Shown here: positions 40,242 to 51,727 of the stretch, one piece after another | Layout of the letters: each line of letters opens with the position of its first letter | Position numbering within the stretch: the first letter of the stretch is position 1 | DNA from: Candidatus Colwellia aromaticivorans | GTDB taxonomy: Bacteria > Pseudomonadota > Gammaproteobacteria > Enterobacterales > Alteromonadaceae | Direction: 5' to 3' | DNA: 60,445 nt | Assembly: GCF_003333305.1 (NCBI RefSeq) | Contig: NZ_QOLD01000076.1 | Coordinates: 1 to 60,445 of the forward strand | Translations under genes and position numbers: made by a program | The notes under the pieces: model-generated | The model's database searches: none | What the model saw: the letters and a program-made list of their open reading frames with translations, nothing else | Told to the model about the DNA's origin: nothing

Positions 40242-41318
40242 ATGTCAACAACAAAAAACAAAGCAGACTTTACCCAAAAGTTAACCAAAATAATTATTGC
40301 TCTGTCATTACTCTATTTTCTTTGGTATGTCATTGGTGACCGTATTACACCAACCACAGATCAAGCGCGAGTACGCTCCTTTATAATACCTATAGTGCCG
40401 CAAGTAGCAGGTAAAATATCAACAATTTATATTGGTGGTGACAAGATAGTAAAAAAAGGAGAGTTACTTTTTGAAATAGAAAAAAGTGACTATCAATTAG
40501 CCGTTGAAAAAGCGCAAATTGAATTAGAACTAGCAGGACAGAATGTTGGCGCAGATACAGCATCAGTTGCCGCGGCGAAAGCAAACGTAGAAAAAGCAAA
40601 AGCCGACTTAGTGGCAAAAGAAGCCAATGCAAATAGAATTTTTCAAGTAGAAGCGCAAGGCGTAATTTCTAAAGCGCAAGGTGACGAAGCCAGAGGTGTA
40701 TTAGCTGGCGCACAGCAAAATGTAATCAATGCTCAAGCATCTTATGAAAAAGCACAACAGTTATTAGGTAAACAAGGAAGCGAGAATACTAAAATTCAAA
40801 GTGCTTTAACGGCTCTTTCACAAGCTAAGCTCAACTTAAACCGCACTAAAATTACCGCTCCAAGTGATGGTGTAATCTCTTACGCTAAAGTTAATGTAGG
40901 TCATTATGCAGCTGTAGGCAGTAAAATTATGACCTTTATTGATACTGATTATTTTTGGATAGAAGCCTCTTACCGAGAGAATAACCTTGGCAATATAAAA
41001 AAAGGGGATTCCGTTGATATAGTACTTGATTCAGCACCCGGCGAAATGTTTTCCGGCATTATTGTGAGTATTGGTTACGGTGTTAGCTTTGACAAAAGTG
41101 TGCAAGGAGAACTTCCTACACCAGGAAAAACTACAGGCTGGATGCGTGAAGCACAACGCTTTACTGTAATCATTAAGTTTAATGACGATGTAGCTAAGCA
41201 ACTATTAAGAGAAGGTGGTCAAGCGGATGTGATCACTTATACAGGTAACAACTTCCTTCTTAATGGGTTGGGTAAAATATCAATTTGGCTAACCAGTAAG
41301 TTAGCTTATTTGTATTGA
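40242..41318 (+). CDS. HlyD/EmrA-type membrane fusion protein
   Basis: 358 residues. One N-terminal membrane helix (about 15-30), then lipoyl half-motif (VPQVAGKISTIYIGGDKIVKKGELLFEIE), a helical hairpin (about 85-185, Ala/Lys/Gln-rich), the second half-motif (LNLNRTKITAPSDGVISYAKVNVGHYAAVGSK), and a beta-barrel domain. Such adaptors link an inner-membrane pump to the periplasm or outer membrane. The pump partner is the DUF2955 protein 20 bases downstream, an AaeAB-like pairing. Confidence 0.9.
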   Translation: MSTTKNKADFTQKLTKIIIALSLLYFLWYVIGDRITPTTDQARVRSFIIPIVPQVAGKISTIYIGGDKIVKKGELLFEIEKSDYQLAVEKAQIELELAGQNVGADTASVAAAKANVEKAKADLVAKEANANRIFQVEAQGVISKAQGDEARGVLAGAQQNVINAQASYEKAQQLLGKQGSENTKIQSALTALSQAKLNLNRTKITAPSDGVISYAKVNVGHYAAVGSKIMTFIDTDYFWIEASYRENNLGNIKKGDSVDIVLDSAPGEMFSGIIVSIGYGVSFDKSVQGELPTPGKTTGWMREAQRFTVIIKFNDDVAKQLLREGGQADVITYTGNNFLLNGLGKISIWLTSKLAYLY

Positions 41319-41338
41319 CGGCTAGGTTTATATAAATA

Positions 41339-42403
41339 ATGAACATTACATTGGCTAATTTATTACCTCATACAATTACTAACCTAACCCAACGAGAAAT
41401 AAGGATATTACGTTTCTTTATTGGGGTACTGTTTGCCATAGTACTTGCCTATGTCGCCAACTGGCCATTTGCGTTTATCACTCCTATTTTTGTGGCTAAA
41501 TTTTTAGGTAGTAGCAAGGGTAAATTATCCTTTAAAAAGCTAGTCGCTATTCTCCTTATTATCGTTAGCGCTTTTATTTTAGGCGGGATAATTACTAGGC
41601 TACTGCTGCCCTTTCCTATTGTCTTTATTTTAATAATGACCCTGCTAATTTTTTGGATTTCTTATTGGAACAATTCAGGCGGTAATGAATTAGTAATCAC
41701 TATGCTGTTAGTTGGCTTTACCGTCATTCCTATGATGGGCTTGCTACACCAGGATATTGCACATATATTTACCGTTGGTTTTTTATTCTCATGCTTTGTT
41801 TCATTAGTGATAACCATGCTAATGCATGAATTAATTGTTGATAAAGAGATAGTAAACGACAATAAAAAGCTCGAAGAAAATAAGTTAACAGAACAATTAC
41901 TAGCCGAAAAACCAGAACGGGTGAAATTTGCGATATTAAGCACCTTAATGATCATGCCCGTTATGATATTTTTCTTTGCTTTTAACCTAAGTAGTTCCGT
42001 ACTTATTCTTGCTTTTATTGCTCTGCTCGCCCAAAAACCTGATTTAGTAGCAGGCATTAAAGGGAGTAAAGCGTTACTTGTTGGCAATACCATTGGTGGC
42101 TTAGTTGCCATTGCCATGTATAACTTACTAACATTGGCACCTGATTTTATCTTTCTAGTGTTGTTATTTTCATGTGTCGTTATTAGCTTTGCTCAAGCGA
42201 TATTCTCAGAAAAACCCATGGTTCCGTTGTATGCTATGGCTTTTACCACGGTGATCATTTTAGTTTTTGGCGCAACCTTAAGCACTTCCGATGCTGATGA
42301 AAAGTTCTATACCCGTATTGTTCAAATTGCCTGTGCCTGTAGTTATGTAGTTTTTGCGACGGTTGTCGCAAGTCCATTAATTAAAAAAATCACTCAAGCG
42401 TAG
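41339..42403 (+). CDS. DUF2955 permease (AaeB/FUSC-like)
   Basis: 354 residues, very hydrophobic, with two blocks of about five membrane segments (about 22-165 and 200-345) joined by a charged loop (KEIVNDNKKLEENKLTEQLLAEKPE). This resembles DUF2955 proteins, which occur beside HlyD-type adaptors and look like half of aromatic-acid exporters such as AaeB. It probably exports small acids or membrane-active compounds with the upstream adaptor; substrate unknown. 109 bases separate it from the isomerase gene. Confidence 0.82.
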   Translation: MNITLANLLPHTITNLTQREIRILRFFIGVLFAIVLAYVANWPFAFITPIFVAKFLGSSKGKLSFKKLVAILLIIVSAFILGGIITRLLLPFPIVFILIMTLLIFWISYWNNSGGNELVITMLLVGFTVIPMMGLLHQDIAHIFTVGFLFSCFVSLVITMLMHELIVDKEIVNDNKKLEENKLTEQLLAEKPERVKFAILSTLMIMPVMIFFFAFNLSSSVLILAFIALLAQKPDLVAGIKGSKALLVGNTIGGLVAIAMYNLLTLAPDFIFLVLLFSCVVISFAQAIFSEKPMVPLYAMAFTTVIILVFGATLSTSDADEKFYTRIVQIACACSYVVFATVVASPLIKKITQA

Positions 42404-42512
42404 CTTTTTTGTTTTTAACTTTGTCTGTAAAAACTCCCTTTATTGAACACTTTACAGGCAGAGTTAAGCAGAATAAAATTACTGCCTCACTTTGTAGCTA
42501 CCCATAAATTTT

Positions 42513-44918
42513 ATGCGTCAATATCAATGGCTTTTAATACTCGTACTTCTTTCTGGCTGTGCTACGTTAAGCATATACGAATATGATAAGCACTATGGCA
42601 TAGCAGATGCCAATAATCGTTTGATAACTGGCAAAATAACGCCGGATCAAAATGATCATTTCAACAAAATAATTAAACCTATTATTGAAAATCGTTGCGT
42701 GGTTTGTCATGGTTGTTTTGATGCACCATGTCAATTAAAGATGGAGAGCCGTGTAGGTTTAGAGCGTGGTGCCAATAAAACCCAAGTATACAATGGTGAA
42801 CGCTTACTTACAGCAAAAGCCAACCATAGCCTGAGTACGTTAGAGAAAGTAGACAAAGAAAAAATACAAACATTTCGTCAAGAAGGTTTTTTTCCTGTTT
42901 TAAACGAGCGCCAACAGTCTCCTACAGCCAACACCAATGCCGGTGTTATGTATCAAATGCTACAGTTAAAACAGCAGCACCCTTTGCCCGACACTAGCTT
43001 GCTAGATAGTAGTTTTGATGTTTCTTTAAACCGAAATCAACAATGCCCCACTATAGAAGAATTCCAACAATATAAAAGCCAATACCCATTAGCAGGAATG
43101 CCATATGCGCTACCGGCTTTAAATATTGAACAACACCAACAATTAAGTACATGGATAGAAAATGGCGCTCTTTTAGCACAACCTGACCCCATTACAGCCA
43201 ATGAAAAAGAAATCATAAAGAAATGGGAAAAATGGCTAAATGCTAGTAACAATAAACAACAGTTAGTATCCCGTTATTTATTCGAGCACTTATACCTTGC
43301 TAATTTATATTTTGAGTCTGGTAGTAATAATTATTTCAAATTAGTCAGATCACATACACCACCAGAGAAAAATGTAGTGGTTATAAGTACTCGACGCCCT
43401 TTTAATACACCATTTAACGGTGATAGTAATGCTAAAAATAAACCACGGGTGTATTATCGCCTGTTAAAAAATAATGATAGCATCATTGCTAAACGACATA
43501 TGCCTTATCGCTTTGATTTAGCAAAACTAGATTACTTAGATAAATTATTTATCACGCCAGATTATCAAGTAACCCAATTACCTAGCTATCAACTAGAGAG
43601 CGCATCAAATCCTTTTATTACATTTAAAGCATTACCAACAAAATCTCGCTACCGATTTTTGTTAGACCAAGCACAGTTTTCAATTATGAACTTCATTAAA
43701 GGCCCGGTTTGTCGTGGGCAAATTGCCTTAAATGTCATTGAAGATCATTTCTGGGTGTTTTTTGCCGACCCTGACGGCATTGATAATTATCACACCGATA
43801 GCTTTATCGATGACAATAGTGACCTATTACAATTACCTGCTGCCACCAGTGATAAAGCGTTATCTTTGTTGTATTGGCGATCATATGCCAACCGTGAAAA
43901 GCAATACCTAGAAAACAAACTAAATTACATGGCAAAAATTAACTTTAAACAACAGGATTTAGATCTCGATTTAATTTGGACAGGCGAAGGAAATCCTAAT
44001 GCCACCTTAACGATTTTTAGACATTTTGATAGTGCTTCCGTTTTACAAGGATTTATCGGCCAAACACCTAAAACAGCTTGGTTCATTACTTATCCCTTAT
44101 TGGAGCGTATTCACTATCTATTAGTAGCCGGTTTTGATGTTTACGGTAATGTTGGCCACCAATTAAAAACCCGCTTATTTATGGATTTTTTGCGTATGGA
44201 AGCTGAAAGTAATTTTATTGCTTTATTACCTAAGCAAGATCGAAAACTAGTACATGAATCTTGGTATGAAAATACCAGTGATACAATTAAAGACTATATT
44301 TTTTCCGGTACTTTTTATCAGTTGCCAGAAAGCAATATTACTTACAAAAGCCAAAACACAAAAAAAGAGCTATTACAAAAAGTCGCGCACTATACAAAAA
44401 ATGAAACAGCAAACAACTATAATTTAACAACCAACTCTGACAATCACTCAACTAGCCGTTCATCCAATAATAATGACTATAAGTTAATGCGTCTCAATAA
44501 TATAAAGGGAATACCTGTCAGTATTTTACCTCAAGTGAGTTATTTACGAGTGAATGGTAAACAAGGTGAGTTTTTTTATACCTTAATAAATAATAGTGCC
44601 CATACGAATGTTGCTCATTTATTTTCTGAAAGTGATAGGCGTCTTCCAGACAAAGATAATTTAACAGTGCTTAACGGTATTGTCGGCACCTATCCAAACG
44701 CTTTTTTTCAAGTGAGTGAACAACAGCTTGGTGAATTTGTTGGAGCCTTAGAACACTTAGAGACGGAAGAAGAATACCGCCAATTTAAAGATAGGTTTTC
44801 TGTGCGCCGCACCAATAAAAACTTCTGGGTATATGCTGACAGATTGCATGCTTGGTATAAAAAGCATCATGGAGAATCTGCTGGGCTACTTGACTTTAAT
44901 CGTTTAGAAAATCGATAA
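42513..44918 (+). CDS. cti: Fatty acid cis/trans isomerase
   Basis: 801 residues. A lipoprotein-type signal (LLSGC, Cys16) precedes the periplasmic enzyme. The heme c site C62-VV-C65-H66 is the signature of Cti, which converts cis-unsaturated acyl chains in phospholipids to trans and so quickly stiffens the membrane under solvent or heat stress. Other Cti regions are visible (GPVCRGQIALNVIEDHFWVFF near 395, YWRSYANREKQYL near 455). In pseudomonads Cti is usually exported by a classic signal peptide; a lipobox here may tether it. It closes the cpxA-led run of membrane genes. Confidence 0.93.
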   Translation: MRQYQWLLILVLLSGCATLSIYEYDKHYGIADANNRLITGKITPDQNDHFNKIIKPIIENRCVVCHGCFDAPCQLKMESRVGLERGANKTQVYNGERLLTAKANHSLSTLEKVDKEKIQTFRQEGFFPVLNERQQSPTANTNAGVMYQMLQLKQQHPLPDTSLLDSSFDVSLNRNQQCPTIEEFQQYKSQYPLAGMPYALPALNIEQHQQLSTWIENGALLAQPDPITANEKEIIKKWEKWLNASNNKQQLVSRYLFEHLYLANLYFESGSNNYFKLVRSHTPPEKNVVVISTRRPFNTPFNGDSNAKNKPRVYYRLLKNNDSIIAKRHMPYRFDLAKLDYLDKLFITPDYQVTQLPSYQLESASNPFITFKALPTKSRYRFLLDQAQFSIMNFIKGPVCRGQIALNVIEDHFWVFFADPDGIDNYHTDSFIDDNSDLLQLPAATSDKALSLLYWRSYANREKQYLENKLNYMAKINFKQQDLDLDLIWTGEGNPNATLTIFRHFDSASVLQGFIGQTPKTAWFITYPLLERIHYLLVAGFDVYGNVGHQLKTRLFMDFLRMEAESNFIALLPKQDRKLVHESWYENTSDTIKDYIFSGTFYQLPESNITYKSQNTKKELLQKVAHYTKNETANNYNLTTNSDNHSTSRSSNNNDYKLMRLNNIKGIPVSILPQVSYLRVNGKQGEFFYTLINNSAHTNVAHLFSESDRRLPDKDNLTVLNGIVGTYPNAFFQVSEQQLGEFVGALEHLETEEEYRQFKDRFSVRRTNKNFWVYADRLHAWYKKHHGESAGLLDFNRLENR

Positions 44919-44936
44919 AGCCTGATCTTGATCAAG

Positions 44937-44959
44937 TACCCGAGTAAATTACTCGGGTA
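44937..44959 (+). terminator. Hairpin after cti
   Basis: A perfect 9-bp stem (TACCCGAGT at 44937-44945 with ACTCGGGTA at 44951-44959) and 5-base loop, 18 bases past the cti stop. The tail (TTATACTGTCATTATTTTT) is only moderately T-rich. Confidence 0.6.
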
Positions 44960-44995
44960 TTATACTGTCATTATTTTTACTTATTGGAGTATATT

Positions 44996-45097
44996 ATGGG
45001 TTGTTGTGGCGGATGTGGTGGCGAAGACCATCAAGATAAAAAAGAACAAGAAGTAGAACAAACAACAGAAAATAGCGAAACAGCAAACGAAGAGTAA
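44996..45097 (+). CDS. Tiny Cys/Gly-rich N-terminus, acidic tail protein
   Basis: 33 residues: MGCCGGCGGEDHQDKKEQEV followed by an acidic Gln/Thr/Glu tail. It has a perfect ribosome-binding site (GGAG, six bases before the ATG) and a strong terminator right after, so it looks like a real single-gene unit. Three cysteines in the first seven residues (CC-GG-C), followed by a histidine, suggest metal or redox binding. The family is unknown to me. Confidence 0.7.
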   Translation: MGCCGGCGGEDHQDKKEQEVEQTTENSETANEE

Positions 45098-45327
45098 ACA
45101 TATTCTATCGAAACTAGCAGTAACTTGTTAAACAGTTACTGCTTTTTTTTGCCTTTTATAGTGTCAAAAGTACCAACAAAGCATTGATTTCAATGGTTTT
45201 GTCAATAATCTATCAGTGTGTGGTTTTGATGCTTTTGATATCAACATCTTTAATCAATCATTATTTAGCATCAACGATAAAAAATATGTGAACAATTCAC
45301 TACTAACTTTTATTCTATTTTAAAATG
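45098..45327. other. Intergenic region upstream of the thiamin operon
   Basis: Apart from the terminator at 45116-45150, this AT-rich stretch has no ORF or RNA gene that I can recognise. The thiC promoter lies at its right end. Confidence 0.4.
45116..45150 (+). terminator. Terminator of the small Cys-rich gene
   Basis: A perfect 10-bp stem (AGCAGTAACT at 45116-45125 with AGTTACTGCT at 45134-45143), an 8-base loop, then a run of eight T. Strong rho-independent terminator. Confidence 0.92.
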
Positions 45328-45357
45328 CTTGCTTATCGAGTATTGCTCAAGTTAGAA
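45328..45357 (+). promoter_or_regulatory. Predicted thiC promoter
   Basis: TTGCTT (45328-45333), 18-base spacer, TAGAAT (45352-45357). Transcription would begin about 35 bases before the TPP aptamer. Confidence 0.4.
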
Positions 45358-45398
45358 TCAGCCTCGTTAAGTTTTATCTAATAACACTTAACCCAATA

Positions 45399-45480
45399 CT
45401 TGTCGGAGTGCCAAAGGCTGAGATCGCGAAAGCGGGATCCGTAAAACCTGATCAGATTAATATCTGCGTAGGAAACAAGA
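45399..45480 (+). promoter_or_regulatory. TPP riboswitch (THI element)
   Basis: The conserved TPP aptamer is plain: GTCGGAGTGCC, GGCTGAGATCGCG, GCGGGATCCGTAAAACCTGATCAGATTAATATCTGCGTAGGAAACAAG. The P1 through P5 elements and the CTGAGA and CCTGATC binding loops are intact. It lies 127 bases before thiC and should lower expression of thiC-thiO-thiS-thiG-thiDE when thiamin pyrophosphate is plentiful. Whether it acts on transcription or translation is not clear, as no terminator hairpin with a T run is obvious in the platform. Confidence 0.96.
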
Positions 45481-45504
45481 AAGAGCATAATAACCTGTTA
45501 CTAA

Positions 45505-47607
<2,103 letters not shown>

Positions 47608-47616
47608 CGTTATTTC

Positions 47617-47681
47617 GTCATTCCCGCGGTGTTTTAAGCGGGAATCCATTGGCTCCTCCGATCAAGCACTTCGGGAATGAC
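47617..47681. repeat. Inverted repeat with TCATTCCCG / CGGGAATGA ends
   Basis: A 10-bp perfect outer inverted repeat (GTCATTCCCG at 47617-47626 with CGGGAATGAC at 47672-47681) and an inner TTCCCGC...GCGGGAA pair at about 47621-47645. Elements of this look are dispersed in many gammaproteobacterial genomes. It sits between thiC and thiO and may affect mRNA stability there. Confidence 0.75.
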
Positions 47682-47708
47682 AATAATATGATTTTAGGCG
47701 GATAAACG

Positions 47709-48944
47709 ATGAATATTGCCATTGTTGGCGCAGGATTGATGGGGCGATTAGTCGCCCTGTCTTTACTTCGGGGTGATCAGCTTCGGGACAAAAAGCTTAG
47801 ACAAAGTCAGTCTCAAAGCGTAACCATTACTTTATTTGATAAGGATAATAAGCTCGCCCACAACAGTGCTGCCTATGCTGCAGCAGGTTTATTAACACCA
47901 TTGGGTGAATCACTTCATTGTGAGCCTAATATTGTTAGTATGGGTTTTGAGTCATTACGTTTATGGCCAACTTTGCTCGACAGTTTAGATGAACACACTA
48001 TTTTTCAACAAACGGGCGCCATCATGGTAAGTCATGAGCAAGATAAAGGTGATTATCAACGTTTTATTAAGCACCTTAAAAATAATTATCCCGAGCACGC
48101 GTTACATACGCTCAGCCGTGCTGAATTACTCAAGCTAGAACCTGAAATAGGGCGCAGTTTTAATCAGGGTTTATATCTTCCGCAAGAAGGTCAGATTGGT
48201 AATCGTCGCTTATTAGTGGCATTGCGAAAACAACTGGAAAAAGAAAATAAACATACCAGCTCAGGCAATAAGCTTAACTGGTTAAGTGAATGTCAGGTCA
48301 TAGGAATAGAGGGTGAAATAAAAAATGAAATCAACACCACTGACGAGACACGCACGATAAGTTACCTGCACGGTGGAGATAAACAGTGCCAGCGTTTTGA
48401 TTTAGTGATTGATTGTCGAGGCACAGGCGCAACATCTAAAAATAGTCAGCGTGATTGTGCACCATTAAGTGATTTACGTTCAGTGCGTGGTGAGTTATTT
48501 CAGCTATTTGCACCCGATGTACATATTTCAAGGCCCGTAAGGTTAATGCACCCCAGATATCAGCTTTATATCGCACCAAAGCAAAAAGGTTTTTATGTAG
48601 TGGGTGCCACTGAAATAGAAAGCGATGATGACTCGCCCATGACGGTTCGCTCAGCGATGGAATTACTCAGTGCGGCTTATAGCGTGCATCCGGGGTTTGC
48701 TGAAGCCAATATTCGTCAACACGTTAGTCAGTGTCGACCAGCCTTTAGTGATAATCAGCCGAAAATTACTCACAAGGGCAGTTTAATACAGGTGAATGGC
48801 TTATTCCGTCACGGATTTTTAATTGCCCCTGTAGTACTTAGGCAAGTGTTAGCACTGGTCAATAACCGGATAAATAATACCAACGATAACTTGCCCTATA
48901 GCGATTATTTACGCACAGAGCAACGACAAGAAGAGATGATTTAA
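47709..48944 (+). CDS. thiO: FAD-dependent glycine oxidase of thiamin synthesis
   Basis: 411 residues. The N-terminal FAD fold (IVGAGLMGRLVALSLL, residues 4-19), the SAAYAAAGLLTPLGE stretch near 60 and the substrate-binding C-terminal region (VRPARSDNQPK-type CRPAFSDNQPK, NGLFRHGFLIAP near 375) match the DAO/ThiO family. It would oxidise glycine to iminoglycine for thiazole synthesis, the aerobic alternative to ThiH. There is no thiH in the cluster, which supports this. The stop overlaps the thiS start (TAATG). Confidence 0.9.
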   Translation: MNIAIVGAGLMGRLVALSLLRGDQLRDKKLRQSQSQSVTITLFDKDNKLAHNSAAYAAAGLLTPLGESLHCEPNIVSMGFESLRLWPTLLDSLDEHTIFQQTGAIMVSHEQDKGDYQRFIKHLKNNYPEHALHTLSRAELLKLEPEIGRSFNQGLYLPQEGQIGNRRLLVALRKQLEKENKHTSSGNKLNWLSECQVIGIEGEIKNEINTTDETRTISYLHGGDKQCQRFDLVIDCRGTGATSKNSQRDCAPLSDLRSVRGELFQLFAPDVHISRPVRLMHPRYQLYIAPKQKGFYVVGATEIESDDDSPMTVRSAMELLSAAYSVHPGFAEANIRQHVSQCRPAFSDNQPKITHKGSLIQVNGLFRHGFLIAPVVLRQVLALVNNRINNTNDNLPYSDYLRTEQRQEEMI

Positions 48945-49156
48945 TGAATATTCATATTAACGGCAAAGCCTACTCGTTAAGCCATGAAGTACATATTAGT
49001 GTCAGTTCAGCATTAACGTTACATTTTATTGAACCACAACAGAGTACTTTTGCGGTGGCGCTTAATGGTGACTTTGTTGGTAAAGCAGATTACGACACCA
49101 CCTTAGTAAAAAATGGCGATAGCCTTGATGTGCTATTGCCAATACAAGGGGGTTAA
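48944..49156 (+). CDS. thiS: Sulfur carrier protein ThiS
   Basis: 70 residues with the beta-grasp fold pattern and the essential C-terminal Gly-Gly (LPIQGG), which is adenylated and thiocarboxylated to deliver sulfur for the thiazole. It overlaps thiO and thiG by one base each, so the three are translationally coupled. The first part is less conserved than usual. Confidence 0.93.
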   Translation: MNIHINGKAYSLSHEVHISVSSALTLHFIEPQQSTFAVALNGDFVGKADYDTTLVKNGDSLDVLLPIQGG

Positions 49157-49956
49157 TGATGGCGCTTAATATTTATGGGCACCAGCTTGATAGTCGCTTG
49201 CTTATTGGCAGTGCACTTTATCCCTCTCCAGAAGTGATGAAACAAGCCATACTTGCCAGTGGCTCACAAGTAGTAACCCTCTCGCTGAAACGTCAAAATC
49301 CTGCTGAACAATCGGGTCAACAAATATGGCGATACATACAAGAAGTCGTAACCGAAGTGAACGGTCACTTACTACCCAATACCGCCGGTTGTAAAACCGC
49401 AAAAGAAGCGGTAACACTGGCAAAAATGAGTCGTGAAATTTTTAAAACCAATTGGCTTAAGTTGGAAGTAATTGGCGATGATTACAATTTACAACCGGAT
49501 CCTATTGAGTTACTAAATGCCGCCGAACAGCTAATAAAAGATGGTTTTAAAGTGCTGCCGTATTGCACCGACGATCTTGTTTTGTGTCAGCGCCTTTATG
49601 ATTTAGGTTGTCAGGTAATTATGCCGTGGGCATCACCAATTGGCACGGGTAAAGGCTTGATGAACCCTTATAACCTAGAAACCATACGCTTACGTTTACC
49701 CGATGCTACCTTAATTTTGGATGCGGGCATTGGCAAACCCTCTGATGCTTGCTTGGCAATGGAGATGGGATATGACGGTATACTACTCAATTCAGCGGTA
49801 GCCCTAGCTGATAATCCTATATTAATGGCAAAAGCTTTTAGCCACGCGTTAGAGGCTGGTGAACAAGCTTATGTGGCTGGCGTGATGCAACAACGACAAA
49901 CGGCCCACCCCAGCACACCCACACTAGATACACCGTTTTGGCACCAGAATAGCTAA
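49156..49956 (+). CDS. thiG: Thiazole synthase
   Basis: 266 residues, barrel fold. It condenses iminoglycine, deoxyxylulose phosphate and ThiS thiocarboxylate into thiazole phosphate. Seen: [15 protein letters not shown] near 13, [14 protein letters not shown] near 76 and [10 protein letters not shown] (the Schiff-base lysine, about residue 98), with [12 protein letters not shown] near 157 and [11 protein letters not shown] near 192. Two ATG codons lie in tandem at the start; either may be used. Confidence 0.96.
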   Translation: MMALNIYGHQLDSRLLIGSALYPSPEVMKQAILASGSQVVTLSLKRQNPAEQSGQQIWRYIQEVVTEVNGHLLPNTAGCKTAKEAVTLAKMSREIFKTNWLKLEVIGDDYNLQPDPIELLNAAEQLIKDGFKVLPYCTDDLVLCQRLYDLGCQVIMPWASPIGTGKGLMNPYNLETIRLRLPDATLILDAGIGKPSDACLAMEMGYDGILLNSAVALADNPILMAKAFSHALEAGEQAYVAGVMQQRQTAHPSTPTLDTPFWHQNS

Positions 49957-49966
49957 TAAATACGTC

Positions 49967-50051
49967 GTTACTTAACTTCTCCTGCTGCGTTGAATATGCT
50001 CACCTAGTAAACTAGGCTCCGCGTATTCGCCTTGCAGAAGAGTCAACTAAC
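49967..50051. repeat. Imperfect palindromic repeat between thiG and thiDE
   Basis: About 85 bases in which GTTACTTAACTTCTCCTGCTGCG... pairs with ...CTTGCAGAAGAGTCAACTAAC around a central CACCTAGTAAACTAGG hairpin. I recall similar CCTAGTAAACTAGG-centred elements from Alteromonadales intergenic regions. It falls inside the operon and could act as an internal processing or stability element. Confidence 0.65.
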
Positions 50052-50106
50052 TTAGCCTTTACGCTATTTTTTTATTTAGATTATTTAAATTCAAACGCAT
50101 GAAAAA

Positions 50107-51717
50107 GTGACATTGATGACTGACATGATTAATATGAGTAAGAAAAAACCCATAATATGGACCATTTCTGGTAGTGATTGCTCCGGTGGTGCTGGCATAG
50201 CTGCAGACATTAAAACGGGTCATGCCTTAGGGGTAGAAGTTTGTCATTTAATTACCGCTAATACGGTACAAAACTCAACAACCTTGCGTTCAGTTAATGC
50301 TGTACCTGTTGAGTTATTACAGCAACAAGTTGATATTTTATCTGAGGATAAAAAGCCCACTGTGATCAAAATTGGTTTAGTCGCCAACGCTGAGCAAGTG
50401 CAATGGTTAGCGACAACTCTTACTAAATTAAAACAAGAAAATAGTTTATTAATTACGGTGTTCGATCCCGTTGGTCAAGCCAGTGTTGGTGGTAATTTCA
50501 ATACACTATCGCTAGCCGAATTAACACCTTTATTAACGCAAATAGATGTTATTACACCAAATGTAATCGAAGCAAAAACCTTAGCGGATACCACAGGAAA
50601 TAGCGCAGTTTTAGCACAAAAGATAGGCCAAGATTTTGCTATTAATGCCGTAGTAGTTAAAGGAGGACATAGTGACATTAACAGCGTTTGCATTGATTTG
50701 TGTTACTATCAACTAAATACTATTAAGCAAGATAACCAAGACAAAACGTTACAAAGCATTAGCTATCAACTTAGCTCTCCATGCCTTGCCAGTCATTATA
50801 GTCATGGTGGTGGCTGTACCTTTGCTAGCGCATTAGCTGCTTTTTTAGCGCAAGGTTATTTACTGCGCGATGCGTTTACCTTAAGTAAAGCATTTATTAA
50901 TCAAGGCTTAGCTGCAACGGTACCTCTGAATGCAATAAACGGTCATCAATATTATGGTGCTTTCGAGCAACTTTCATGGCCAAAACAAGCGCAATATTTT
51001 CCACAAGTTAGTGATGAATTAACGCAAAAAAACCAAAACTTGCCAAGCTTTAATAGCTTAGCTTTGCAAGGCGAAAAACTTGGCCTATATCCCGTTATCG
51101 ACTCACTGTATTGGCTCAAGCGATTACTGCCCTTAGGACTTAAAATCATTCAACTAAGAGTGAAAAATTTAGCCAAAGATGAATTAGAGCAGATGATCAT
51201 TGACGCAGTTGCCTTAGCAAAAGACTATGAAACTCGACTATTTATTAATGATTATTGGCAATTAGCAATAAAGCATAGCGCTTACGGAGTGCATATTGGC
51301 CAAGAAGATTTAGCTGATGCCGATTTAGCACAAATACAACAAGCGGGCTTACGCTTAGGAATTAGCACTCACGGCTGCTATGAATTTTTATTAGCACAAC
51401 AATTACAACCATCCTACTTAGCCGTTGGGGCAATTTTCCCCACTAAAACCAAGGATATGACAGGGCAAATTCAGGGGATCAGTAACTTAAAACAATTGTT
51501 AGCACTGAGACAACAAGGTGCCTCATCAACAGACCTCGATAATGACCAGCAGAGTAACAGCGATCTTATTCCCGTTGTTGCCATTGGCGGCATTAACCTT
51601 GAGCGTGCGCCACAAGTTTTAGCAACAGGCGTTGATAGTATTGCCGTGGTAACAGCCATTACCGAAGCAAAACAACCTGAAGAAGCAGTTGCACAATTTA
51701 TTGCACAGACTCTTTGA
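50107..51717 (+). CDS. thiDE: Fused HMP-phosphate kinase and thiamin-phosphate synthase
   Basis: 536 residues. The N-terminal ThiD (about 12-270: WTISGSDCSGGAGIAADIKT, VVVKGGHSD, SHGGGCTFASALAAFLA) phosphorylates HMP-P. The C-terminal ThiE (about 320-535: IIQLRVKNLAKDEL, INDYWQLAIKHSAYGVHIGQEDL, GAIFPTKTKDM, VVAIGGINLERAP) joins it to thiazole phosphate. The order is ThiD then ThiE. The start is uncertain: GTG at 50107 or ATG at 50116, 50125 or 50134; none has a strong ribosome-binding site. It ends 10 bases from the convergent MCE gene. Confidence 0.94.
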   Translation: MTLMTDMINMSKKKPIIWTISGSDCSGGAGIAADIKTGHALGVEVCHLITANTVQNSTTLRSVNAVPVELLQQQVDILSEDKKPTVIKIGLVANAEQVQWLATTLTKLKQENSLLITVFDPVGQASVGGNFNTLSLAELTPLLTQIDVITPNVIEAKTLADTTGNSAVLAQKIGQDFAINAVVVKGGHSDINSVCIDLCYYQLNTIKQDNQDKTLQSISYQLSSPCLASHYSHGGGCTFASALAAFLAQGYLLRDAFTLSKAFINQGLAATVPLNAINGHQYYGAFEQLSWPKQAQYFPQVSDELTQKNQNLPSFNSLALQGEKLGLYPVIDSLYWLKRLLPLGLKIIQLRVKNLAKDELEQMIIDAVALAKDYETRLFINDYWQLAIKHSAYGVHIGQEDLADADLAQIQQAGLRLGISTHGCYEFLLAQQLQPSYLAVGAIFPTKTKDMTGQIQGISNLKQLLALRQQGASSTDLDNDQQSNSDLIPVVAIGGINLERAPQVLATGVDSIAVVTAITEAKQPEEAVAQFIAQTL

Positions 51718-51727
51718 TGACTTATAT

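Noticed and set aside
41662..42117. 151-codon minus-strand frame within the DUF2955 gene
   Set aside because: Antisense shadow of a membrane protein gene; no family resemblance.
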